Source: Coemansia sp. RSA 1804 (taxonomy: Eukaryota; Kickxellomycota; Kickxellomycetes; Kickxellales; Kickxellaceae). From it: a DNA stretch of 15,777 nucleotides. Made by a program: the position numbers and the translations under genes. Of the stretch, positions 1 through 7,370 are shown piece by piece. Position 1 is the stretch's first letter. Each line of letters begins with the position of its first letter. The notes beneath the pieces were generated by a model. The model saw only the letters and a program-made list of their open reading frames with translations, searched no databases and was not told the origin of the DNA. The stretch lies in contig JANBTH010000509.1 in NCBI GenBank assembly GCA_027578815.1, forward strand, positions 1-15,777, given 5' to 3'.

Positions 1-271
1 ACATTATAACCGACTATTTAGTGATAATGAGACCGCCAATTGCTCGTCGCAAACTCTATTATCTGATCAATCGTCCTGTCACCCACCTTAAAAACGAGAC
101 TACTATTGCACGATCTTGCCCCATAAAAGCAAGTGCATTAGCTGTTTATCCAACGCAAACCTTTATGTTGTCTCCACATTTTAATGCAGTGCCTATTGCA
201 TTATTTCTTTTCGGGTTCTCGTTTGAAGTGACTTTTTCACTGTGTTTAGTAGCCTTTCGTTTAAAATTGAG

Positions 272-667
272 ATGAATATTGTTGAGAATCAAGCAAGGAT
301 CGAGGCTTTGGCCGAAGACATTCTCACAGACAAGCAGCTGTCAGTTGACTACGACCGCAGACGTCAGGAAACCCGCGAGGCGCTTAGAAAGCTGCGTCAT
401 CAGACACAGAATGTACGACCTAACAGCCGTCTGGCGACAACAACAATTAACATGGGCGACTTTTTCTTAGAGGTACCTGCCGCGAGAGCGCAGATAATCG
501 TGGAAGCGGCACAGAAAGAGTTGGATGGTGCAATCGATGATGTGCGCCAGCGGCTGAAAAAGAAGATTGAGCTTCTTGCACAGCTGGAAGGTGACGAGAG
601 AAGAGAGTCGATTGCAAGATCCATGAATCTAAAGGCTGTGAACGAAAGAGATGCTCGCCAGAGCTAG
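272..667 (+). CDS. PDRG1: PDRG1-like prefoldin-family co-chaperone subunit
   Basis: This 131-residue protein resembles p53 and DNA damage-regulated protein 1, a beta-type prefoldin-like subunit that in animals belongs to the R2TP/prefoldin-like (PAQosome) complex assembling RNA polymerases and PIKK kinases. Seen in the sequence: an N-terminal helix (about 5-47) with the family pattern LAEDILTDKQ followed by an aspartate/arginine-rich stretch and REALRKLR, a short beta-hairpin segment (about 56-70, TTTINMGDFFLEVP), and a second charged coiled coil (about 74-108). Length agrees with the human protein (about 133). The reading frame extends upstream to a GTG at 242, but the first ATG, at 272, gives an N-terminus that aligns with the family. 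It converges on the TMEM14 gene with only 85 bp between stop codons. Function in this organism is inferred from the family. Confidence 0.75.
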   Translation: MNIVENQARIEALAEDILTDKQLSVDYDRRRQETREALRKLRHQTQNVRPNSRLATTTINMGDFFLEVPAARAQIIVEAAQKELDGAIDDVRQRLKKKIELLAQLEGDERRESIARSMNLKAVNERDARQS

Positions 668-707
668 GCAATTGCTGGCACAATGTCATATATCACATTG
701 CATGTTG

Positions 708-717
708 TTTATTTATT
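708..717 (-). terminator. Candidate poly(A) signal of the TMEM14 gene
   Basis: On the minus strand this reads AATAAATAAA, two overlapping canonical AATAAA hexamers, 36 nt beyond the TMEM14 stop codon. Spacing is right for a polyadenylation signal. It lies in the 85-bp space between two convergent genes. Confidence 0.45.
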
Positions 718-752
718 AGCTCAAAAGAAAACAGACAAGAATAGATTGTGAT

Positions 753-1064
753 CTAATTGAAGAACCGCAGCGCGTAGCGGACTGCCATGAGCATGCTGAT
801 AACAACAACCATGCCTGCTGGCATAAACTTTTTGCTATTCACATACCGGCTGCCCATAAGAAAGGATAGAATAAGGCACACCATCGCTGGAGCAAAGTTG
901 TAGCTCTTCGAGCTACCGGCCGCAAGCTGGGCGCTCAGGGAAATAAGCGCGCCAAAGACAAGGCCGCTAACAAGAGAGGCTACGCTGTCCGACTTGAAGT
1001 AGCCTATCGCTCCGCCGAGCGCTATCAGGCCAGCAAATCCGAGACCCAGAACGTCAAAAGGCAT
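753..1064 (-). CDS. TMEM14/UPF0136 family small membrane protein
   Basis: This 103-residue protein belongs to the TMEM14 (UPF0136) family of small four-helix membrane proteins. Hydrophobic segments lie at about 4-22, 28-48, 56-74 and 80-100. Family signatures are visible: GYFKSDSVASLVSGLVFG (21-38) and MGSRYVNSKKFMPAGMV (70-86), the latter matching the GMRF..SGKFMPAG stretch of human TMEM14C. Known members include TMEM14C, needed for late haem synthesis at the mitochondrial inner membrane, and plant FAX proteins, which export fatty acids from plastids. Which role applies here cannot be told from sequence. Length is typical, so the ATG at 1064 is very likely the true start. It is encoded head-to-tail downstream of the Mmc1-like gene but 320 bp apart, consistent with its own promoter. 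Confidence 0.88.
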   Translation of the reverse strand: MPFDVLGLGFAGLIALGGAIGYFKSDSVASLVSGLVFGALISLSAQLAAGSSKSYNFAPAMVCLILSFLMGSRYVNSKKFMPAGMVVVISMLMAVRYALRFFN

Positions 1065-1384
1065 ATTTGGAAATGAAAACGACCAGAATTGAGCTTTTAG
1101 AATTTAAAAAATAAAAGAGTAAAGCGAAGAAAGAGTGAAGCAGAGAAAGCAAAGGACAATTTCCTTCGATTTTCTCTATCCCTCTTTTCAAAGCAAACGC
1201 ATTAGCAATGCTGGTTGCAAACAGTAATGATGACAGAGGTGGCTCATGTTCTTGAATGGACAAAGTATGCCATCATCTACCTTATAAACGCGTTTTTATT
1301 CGGCTTTTAATAATCTATTCCGTGTGGAAAGGCTCAAAACATGTCTATTTTTAATATGTGAATCAAAGTTTTAGAGCTAGCAGT
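1065..1384. other. Intergenic spacer, TMEM14 promoter and Mmc1-like 3' UTR
   Basis: This AT-rich 320-bp spacer lies between two minus-strand genes. It should hold the TMEM14 promoter and the 3' UTR of the Mmc1-like gene. The open frame inside it (1054-1263, minus) overlaps the TMEM14 start and resembles no family I know. I see no RNA gene. Confidence 0.6.
1295..1300 (-). terminator. Candidate poly(A) signal of the Mmc1-like gene
   Basis: Minus-strand AATAAA (in the context CCGAATAAAAACG) 85 nt beyond the stop codon of the Mmc1-like gene. Sequence and distance fit a polyadenylation signal; a six-base match alone is weak evidence. Confidence 0.4.
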
Positions 1385-3571
1385 TCATGGCACTGCAATG
1401 CGAGATTGACGGGTGGGTGCGATATCTTCTAGCTGCGATCTCCACGAGGCAGCATTCGCGGCAAGAGCGCCATTCGTATTTTCAAAGCTTGTATTCGAGC
1501 TCCTTGGGGCCAGCTCCTGGATCCCAGGGGTTTTACTAATACACTTGCTAATCGGTTGATCCAACTGAGCCCACAGTTCTAGTCTGTGAGTCTCCAGCAC
1601 CTTGCGAGACAGCGCAGCGCTCCGATCATCCAAATGGCGGTACAGACTCGCGCTTAATTGTCGCCAGCGGTGCCCAAGCCATGCGAGTGAAAGCACTGCA
1701 AAGGCTACATCACCAGAAACCGTGTATACAAGCGGTATGCCTATATACATCAGGCTTCCAATAGATGCCAAAATGGATCCAGCATTGATGGCCCAGAAAC
1801 CAGCCAGCGATGTGCGAATGTAAGTGGGGATGCTTGTTAATATTTCGCTCTCAGCAAGCTCCTTGCGAGTGTTCCAGACATTCTTTGCAAGTGAAAACTG
1901 GTTTACGGGTTCCTTTCTCAATGCTAGTCCGCGCAAAGCAGACATTGTCGAGCTAACCGCAGATGGATCGGCTGCCACCAGGGTGTCCTTGTCTGTCAAC
2001 CTTGTGCAATAGACCCTGTCGAGTGCTTCCGCAAGTTCACCAACAGCGTTACTAATCGAGCCATTTAGTCGACCGGCAGCATGAATCATGGCCAAATCAG
2101 CCTCTTCAAACGATCGGTCAAGTATGGTGTCCTCCACTAATGTATCTGACACTTCTTCAACTTTCATAAATACCGACTTCCATATCTTTCCGCTTGAGAA
2201 CCATCTTTGCACCCGTTGCTTAATAGCGCCAACGCTTCTATCTATAGCAGCTACATCGCTGCTTTCAGAAAATTCATCCTGTAGCCGACTGCTCAGCTTT
2301 GACAATGCGCTCTTATCAGATCCCAAAGTAGAGGCAGGGGCCAAAAGATCAAAAACAACATCCAGCTCTGATGCAAGCAGATGACCCATTCTCTTACTCT
2401 GTGCCGTGTTTTGGATGTTGCGAGTCGAATATTCATGTGAAGAAGCAGACATGTTTTTAAAAATGGATGTGCTACCGGTCTCAACGCAGGAAATAGCAGA
2501 ATCTAATGCGCTGACTAGCATCTCCTGACTGTTAGCCTGTCGAATGCTACACTCGGTCCATGTAGGGCACTGAGTATCCCCCGATTGTGAGCTGGATGTT
2601 AAAAGTGTAGCAGGAATAATAGATATAGAGGTGCTGAGCAAGTTACCACTGCTAACTCCAAGCATTGACAATGCTTCACAAAGCAATGATGTGTACTCAT
2701 CAACTGCCTCTTTGCTAGATTCAACGCCCTTGAGCAGAATAGTTACTTTGGGGTGTAATTGCAATGCGCTTAATATTGATCCTTTCTGAAGCAGCGTATG
2801 AAGTAGATCATGGCGGTTTGCAACAACAACGACTCTGCTGCATGAAAAGACCCAATCGATGTAGCCACTAAAGTCTAGTCCATTCGCCACGGAAGTTGAA
2901 AGAAACGACAGGCTGCGATCATCGGACTCATTCGCTGGTTTGGATAACGCGAATGTTTGGGTTGAGCGGTGTGGTGACAAGATATCGATCTGGTTGCCAA
3001 TCTCTACCGAGACCATTCCTTTGGGCTCGGCCAAGGCTGTTGAAATGGCATCAAGAATATTGTGAACTGGCTCGCTCGAATCTTTGTCCCTTAGCATTAT
3101 TGCGGCAGCCATTGATGCCTGTGCACTCAGCTCATCCGGATAGATAATCCCGGTACGCCGTTGGATTGTAGATTGATGCGAGCACAGCTTTTGAATTCGC
3201 GACGCCCATGCTGAGAGAGCTGGTGTATCCTCGCTTGCAAATCCAGTAGATACGGTTGCTGCCAGATCGCTTAACTGGGGAATACTGTCGCGTTCCTTTC
3301 TGTCGGATACGAAGGACTGGGGTTTGGGGCTGCTAGTAGAGGCTGATAAGGGCTGTATCTGGATTCCGCGGATTTGAGCGGTATAAAACGCTCTTCTGGC
3401 CGGAAGCTTTTGGTTGTTATGTCTAGGAATTCCTTTTTGTGAATGGTGAGAAATATGGGCAGCGGCTGAAAACAGTCTAGCTGCTGGATTTATTGGCCGA
3501 ATTTGCAGCAACGCACTGGCGTGTCCGGTCTGCTGTCGCAAAGCTGCCGCACGTAGACCAAGCATGCCCAA
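1385..3571 (-). CDS. Mmc1-like mitochondrial inner-membrane protein (divergent dynamin-like family)
   Basis: A 728-residue protein with a clear mitochondrial presequence: the first 89 residues contain no Asp or Glu but eight Arg, and RLFSAAA at 32-38 fits an R-3 processing site. The middle is Ser-rich and helical. Near the C-terminus a hydrophobic pair of segments (about 586-636) fits membrane insertion, followed by a charged helix and a polar tail. The stretch at 461-501 (GKIWKSVFMKVEEVSDTL, then ILDRSFEEADLAMIHAAGRLNG) and the region around the membrane segments resemble the C-terminal domain of the fungal Mmc1 family, inner-membrane proteins related to dynamins that help maintain cristae. 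No P-loop (GxxxxGKS/T) or NKxD motif is visible, so it is probably not an active GTPase. Intron-free. The presequence is firm; the family call is from memory of the pattern and moderate. The next gene upstream on this strand is spermidine synthase A. Confidence 0.6.
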   Translation of the reverse strand: MGMLGLRAAALRQQTGHASALLQIRPINPAARLFSAAAHISHHSQKGIPRHNNQKLPARRAFYTAQIRGIQIQPLSASTSSPKPQSFVSDRKERDSIPQLSDLAATVSTGFASEDTPALSAWASRIQKLCSHQSTIQRRTGIIYPDELSAQASMAAAIMLRDKDSSEPVHNILDAISTALAEPKGMVSVEIGNQIDILSPHRSTQTFALSKPANESDDRSLSFLSTSVANGLDFSGYIDWVFSCSRVVVVANRHDLLHTLLQKGSILSALQLHPKVTILLKGVESSKEAVDEYTSLLCEALSMLGVSSGNLLSTSISIIPATLLTSSSQSGDTQCPTWTECSIRQANSQEMLVSALDSAISCVETGSTSIFKNMSASSHEYSTRNIQNTAQSKRMGHLLASELDVVFDLLAPASTLGSDKSALSKLSSRLQDEFSESSDVAAIDRSVGAIKQRVQRWFSSGKIWKSVFMKVEEVSDTLVEDTILDRSFEEADLAMIHAAGRLNGSISNAVGELAEALDRVYCTRLTDKDTLVAADPSAVSSTMSALRGLALRKEPVNQFSLAKNVWNTRKELAESEILTSIPTYIRTSLAGFWAINAGSILASIGSLMYIGIPLVYTVSGDVAFAVLSLAWLGHRWRQLSASLYRHLDDRSAALSRKVLETHRLELWAQLDQPISKCISKTPGIQELAPRSSNTSFENTNGALAANAASWRSQLEDIAPTRQSRIAVP

Positions 3572-3967
3572 GCTCTTTAGTATTATGAGAGGATAGAAGA
3601 AGGAAGAATAAGAAACGCGACTACAACACCTGCAATGACAACAAGAATAAAATTAGAGTGCTGCTCTAACAAAGAAAAGGGCAAAGAAACGACAATAATT
3701 ATCGTTGCTTCTTTTTTCGTAAACATCAGTTTATTTAGCAAAATTTTAGGCGTTTGAGCAATATCCATTTTGCACTGTGATTGATGGCTCTTCTGATGTG
3801 CGGATGGAGTTATTCTGTCAAGAGAGAGGAACCGCTGAAAAGGCAACTTTCCTTCTTATCATCGTTACAAAAAACATATGATTTAATACGACCAATAATC
3901 TTCAAACAAGACGATATATTGTAAGGCCCTATAAACCGAATATCGGCTGAAATCTCTGGCTAGCACA
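3572..3967. other. Intergenic spacer between spermidine synthase A and the Mmc1-like gene
   Basis: This AT-rich spacer of 396 bp should contain the promoter and 5' UTR of the Mmc1-like gene and the 3' UTR of spermidine synthase A. A minus-strand open frame at 3583-3846 (87 codons, one hydrophobic segment near its end) stops just 11 nt before the Mmc1-like ATG. I do not recognise it; it is more likely chance 5' leader sequence than a gene. Confidence 0.55.
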
Positions 3968-4888
3968 CTATGCAGAGGCGTCCTTGTCGGACTTTGCAGC
4001 AATGGCTTGACGGGCAAAGTTGGGCAGAACAAACGAAGCGCGGTGGATCTCCGAGTTGTAGTACTTGAACAGCTTGAGCTCCTGCTCAGGAGTCATGTTG
4101 CGCAGAGGCTCCTTGAATTTGGTTGATGCGTCCTTGCTGCAAAGAATGAAACCAATCTGGCCCGAAGGGTATGTCGGGATTGTGGTGTAGGCGTACTCGG
4201 CAACCGGGAAGAGGTTGCGCGCAAACGCAAGAACCTCTTTGATAAGAGGCAAATGCAGCCATTGGCACTCGCCCTGGGTCGACACAATGCCACCAGCACG
4301 CAGGGCATCACGCATCAGCTCGTAGTAATGTGCCTGGTACAGGCTCTCTGCTGGACCAACGGGATCCGACGAATCGGTGATGATAACGTCAAAGTAGTCC
4401 TTCTTGTTCTTCAGAAACTCAAATCCATCGCCAATGTGGACGGAAACCTTGGGATCCGAGTAGCTGATAGACATACCAGGAAGATACTTCTTTGAGACAC
4501 GGATAACAGCCTCGTCAATGTCGCACAGAACGGCCTCCTTGACCTGAGGATGCTTGATGACCTCACGAAGAACACCGCCATCGCCGCCGCCGATGACAAG
4601 TACGCGCTCTGGGTTGGGATGAGAGAACAGTGGCAAGTGAGTGATCATCTCCTGGTAGCTGAACTCGTCGCGCTCGGTTACCTGGATGGCTCCATCGAGA
4701 ACAAGCACGTTGCCGTAGGTCTTGGACTCAAAGACAAGCACGTCCTGGTACTTTGACTTTTCCACATGGAGGATCTGATTGACCTCAATGTTCATCGACT
4801 GGCCGGGCCACATGGTGTTGGACTCGCGGAACCATCCGTTGCTGATGTTTGGATGAGTCAGCTTAGTAGAGGACGAGGACGAAGACAT
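3968..4888 (-). CDS. SPE3: Spermidine synthase, tandem copy A
   Basis: Aminopropyltransferase of 306 residues that transfers the aminopropyl group from decarboxylated S-adenosylmethionine to putrescine, giving spermidine and methylthioadenosine in the cytosol. Visible: the N-terminal beta domain beginning GWFRESNTMWPGQ; the substrate-binding SYQEMITH (77-84); the Rossmann-fold nucleotide motif IGGGDGG (99-105); the CDIDE acidic strand (122-126); and the catalytic-loop TDSSDPVGPA (171-180). The polyamine-site Q and W (QGECQW) are present. Nothing is missing, so it should be active. The frame is open 117 nt further upstream, but only to a TTG and no ATG, so the ATG at 4888 is chosen; it also matches copy B. 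Copy B lies 722 bp upstream on the same strand. Whether one copy makes spermine instead cannot be decided from motifs. Confidence 0.95.
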   Translation of the reverse strand: MSSSSSSTKLTHPNISNGWFRESNTMWPGQSMNIEVNQILHVEKSKYQDVLVFESKTYGNVLVLDGAIQVTERDEFSYQEMITHLPLFSHPNPERVLVIGGGDGGVLREVIKHPQVKEAVLCDIDEAVIRVSKKYLPGMSISYSDPKVSVHIGDGFEFLKNKKDYFDVIITDSSDPVGPAESLYQAHYYELMRDALRAGGIVSTQGECQWLHLPLIKEVLAFARNLFPVAEYAYTTIPTYPSGQIGFILCSKDASTKFKEPLRNMTPEQELKLFKYYNSEIHRASFVLPNFARQAIAAKSDKDASA

Positions 4889-5610
4889 GGCTGCGAATCG
4901 ATGTTGTCTGCAGACGCTGAAAGCTATTGAGTATCTAGGAAGATAGAAAAGTCGCACAGAGACAAGTCTTAGAGGAAGCAAGGCTAGAAAAAACAGCAAC
5001 AACAAAGTACGAAGAAAACAGCTGTTTGAGTATAACAGAGAAAAGAGAAAGGGGTTGAAATATTGAGTGTCACATAAAGGAGGATGAGAGAAAAAAAAAC
5101 TTTTTCACTTTATCTCCCCTGAAAAAAAAATAAAGAACAGTCGGACAAAAAAAGGCATCTCAGTTCTCAACATTTTCTACCCTCCCCAAAACCCAACTTT
5201 AGAAGAAGGCGATCTTTATGAATATTTAAAGCAGGTTTGGATATCGAGGATTGACGATAAAGAAATGCTTGCAAGGGCCTACATGGGCAATTAGGTAGCA
5301 TGGAGTTCTAGCTGTGGATGCTAACATTTCGTGCCATTGTACTGGATCACCAACAGCCACAAGTAATGAGTGGTATTTACCAAAAAGAAGTTTGTTGCTT
5401 GAGGGTTTGTCGATAATGAAAATCATGTATCTAGTTTTCACATTGAAATTTTCTTGCGAGACAATTATATTGGACACACTTGCTTAAAAATGATTCAGGA
5501 TATTGCTATCAAATAATATATGCATTGAAAAATGTACGTTATAAAGTTTGAATGCTATCCACACAACAGTATTTACACCGCGACAACAGGTTTTAGGACA
5601 GAATGTTACT
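4889..5610. other. Spacer between the two spermidine synthase copies
   Basis: A 722-bp AT-rich spacer. Next to copy A the minus strand is pyrimidine-rich, as in many fungal promoters and 5' leaders. Minus-strand open frames (5226-5477, starting GTG, and 5484-5669, partly inside copy B) match nothing I know. I see no remnant of a third synthase copy, and similarity between the two copies does not extend into this spacer beyond a few bases around the start codon. It should carry the promoter of copy A and the 3' UTR of copy B. Confidence 0.6.
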
Positions 5611-6504
5611 TTAGTTGGTGCTGTCTTCAATTTCCTTGCGGGTAAAGTTGGGCAAGGCAAATGAAGCACGGTGGATCTCCGAGTTGTAGTACTTGAACAG
5701 CTTGAGCTCTTCCTCGGAACTTACACGGCGCAGCGGCTCCTTAAAGTTGGTGGATGCATCCTTTGCGCACAAAACAAAGCCAATTTGTCCTGACGTGTAC
5801 GTTGGAATTGTGGTGTACGCATACTTGACAACAGGGAATATGTCGCGTGCAAATTTCGTGACGCTCTTGATAAGAGGGAGATCGAGCCACTGGCACTCGC
5901 CCTGAGCAGACACAATGCCGCCGGTACGTAGAGCACCACTCATCAGCTCGTAGTAGTGGGATTCGTACAACTTTTCAGCAGGACCAACAGGATCCGAAGA
6001 ATCAGTGATGATAACATCAAAGTAGTCCTTCTTGTTCTTCAGAAAGTCAAATCCGTCTCCAATATGTACAGTGACTCTAGGATCAGTGTAGCTGATGGAC
6101 ATGTCAGGCAGATATTTCTTTGAGACACGGATGACGGTTTCATCAATGTCACACAGAACAGCCTCCTTGACCTGAGGATGCTTGATGACCTCACGAAGAA
6201 CACCGCCATCGCCGCCGCCAATGACAAGCACACGCTCTGGGTTGGGATGAGAGAACAATGCAGGATGAGTAATCATTTCCTGGTAGCTGAACTCGTCGCG
6301 CTCGGTAACCTGGATAATACCGTCCAGTACCAGAACGTTGCCGTAGGTCTTGGACTTGAAAACCAGCACATCCTGCAGCTTTGACTTTTCCACGTGAAGA
6401 ATCTCGTCAACCTCAATATTCATGGACTGGCCGGGCCACATGTCGTTGACCTCGCTGTACCATCCGTTTTTGATGGTCGAATGAGTCAGTGCTGAAGAAG
6501 ACAT
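5611..6504 (-). CDS. SPE3: Spermidine synthase, tandem copy B
   Basis: A second complete spermidine synthase (297 residues), about 86% identical to copy A over the shared core (my hand count is 38 differences in about 266 positions). It keeps every catalytic landmark: SYQEMITH (73-80), IGGGDGG (95-101), CDIDE (118-122), TDSSDPVGPA (167-176) and QGECQW. It differs mainly at the N-terminus (shorter Ser-rich leader), around residues 176-220 and at the C-terminal tail, which is shorter. The ATG at 6504 gives a typical family length. The arrangement is a head-to-tail tandem duplication. Open frames and mostly conservative substitutions argue that both copies are under purifying selection. The divergent PP2A gene begins 866 bp away. 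Confidence 0.95.
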   Translation of the reverse strand: MSSSALTHSTIKNGWYSEVNDMWPGQSMNIEVDEILHVEKSKLQDVLVFKSKTYGNVLVLDGIIQVTERDEFSYQEMITHPALFSHPNPERVLVIGGGDGGVLREVIKHPQVKEAVLCDIDETVIRVSKKYLPDMSISYTDPRVTVHIGDGFDFLKNKKDYFDVIITDSSDPVGPAEKLYESHYYELMSGALRTGGIVSAQGECQWLDLPLIKSVTKFARDIFPVVKYAYTTIPTYTSGQIGFVLCAKDASTNFKEPLRRVSSEEELKLFKYYNSEIHRASFALPNFTRKEIEDSTN

Positions 6505-6743
6505 GGTACCTATTGGGTAGAGATAGATTGGAGCTTTTTAGCACTTGATAGTCAAGTGAAGTAGCAGGCTGAAACGGGAGATAAATGCAAGATGCAGCAG
6601 AAGGCTGAATGAATCAAAATGCAGAGACAGAAGCAAGAGCAGACGCTAGAGAAGAAGCAAAAGTAGAGAACTGGAAAAAAGATAATACACTTGGCAGTGA
6701 GGAGTTGGAAGGAAGGAGAGGATGGACTGTTGCGTGGTTGTGC

Positions 6744-6766
6744 AGACCCCACGGGTCTAATATATA
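6744..6766 (-). promoter_or_regulatory. TATA-like element with adjacent inverted repeat upstream of spermidine synthase B
   Basis: Read on the minus strand, TATATA (6766-6761) is followed two bases later by the inverted repeat AGACCC-gtg-GGGTCT (6758-6744). It lies about 240-260 bp upstream of the ATG of copy B, so it would imply a long 5' leader. The element could be a protein-binding site or a short hairpin. Copy A has no matching pair that I can see. Confidence 0.3.
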
Positions 6767-7329
6767 GACTAGGCGTGAGTTATCTAGAAACTATTCAGCG
6801 AAACTTTCAGCACATTGAAGTAATAGGCTGATAGTCATCAAAAAGAAGCTGGTGCCAGCCAAAAAGCGCCTCTGACGATGCGTAAAGAAGTCTTGAACAT
6901 GCGGATCCACAAGGAACAAGCCCTATTTAGAGATGGCCTTCTAATGAAAAGGCAGGCAGCAGTAAAGCAAGAAAGTATGTGGCAATAATGTTCGGGGGTT
7001 TTGAAAATGTTTGGAGAAACGCACACGCAAAAAGAGCTATTTTGGCGGGCAGCCAATAAAAATATAGAGAGCACTCTTTTTGGCATTCATCGTCTAAGCG
7101 CTTGTGAGCAAAGAATCCCCAGCATAAACCCCAAATTGTCAAGCCTTTTCTTTGTGAGTAAAGCGCTGTCTAATTTCTGTTTTTTTCTTTGTTCTTTTTT
7201 CTTCTTTTAAATATCTGTTTCTCGCAAGCTTTTTTTATACTTTTTTTATAAATTGCCTGATACAAAGACCTGTCAGTCTTTTTTCTTCCCTTTCTCTTTT
7301 GTACACAAAAATTAGAATCAGCGTAAAGA

Positions 7330-7337
7330 TATAAAAG
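7330..7337 (+). promoter_or_regulatory. TATA box of the PP2A gene
   Basis: TATAAAAG, a full TATA consensus, 33 bp upstream of the PP2A start codon (end of box to ATG). If transcription starts 25-35 bp downstream of the box, the 5' leader is only a few bases long, so start sites further downstream or a different promoter are also possible. Confidence 0.45.
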
Positions 7338-7351
7338 TACAATATTGTACT
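7336..7351. repeat. Perfect 16-bp palindrome at the PP2A promoter
   Basis: AGTACAATATTGTACT equals its own reverse complement across all 16 bases. It overlaps the last two bases of the TATA box and ends 19 bp before the ATG. Such symmetry fits a dimeric protein-binding site at the transcription start region; no known fungal factor is assigned here. Confidence 0.7.
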
Positions 7352-7370
7352 GCCGCCAAGCTAAATAGAA

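Larger units (their letters stand above)
6505..7370. other. Divergent promoter region between spermidine synthase B and PP2A
   Basis: An 866-bp non-coding region between divergently transcribed genes. On the minus side it holds a TATATA element next to an inverted repeat; on the plus side a TATAAAAG box and a 16-bp palindrome close to the PP2A start, with long T-rich tracts before them (about 7170-7310). Open frames here (for example 6838-7086 minus, 7001-7210 plus) are low-complexity and resemble nothing known. No tRNA-like structure seen. Confidence 0.6.

Noticed and set aside
21..275. Open frame of 84 codons before the PDRG1-like gene
   Set aside because: No recognisable domain, and it overlaps the start of the well-supported PDRG1 frame; most likely promoter sequence.
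3583..3846. Open frame of 87 codons on the minus strand with a hydrophobic segment
   Set aside because: It lies wholly in the presumed 5' leader and promoter of the Mmc1-like gene, is AT-rich, and resembles no family I know.
5226..5669. Minus-strand open frames between the spermidine synthases, considered as a remnant of a third copy
   Set aside because: No spermidine synthase motif in any frame; one starts with GTG and the other partly overlaps copy B in a different frame.
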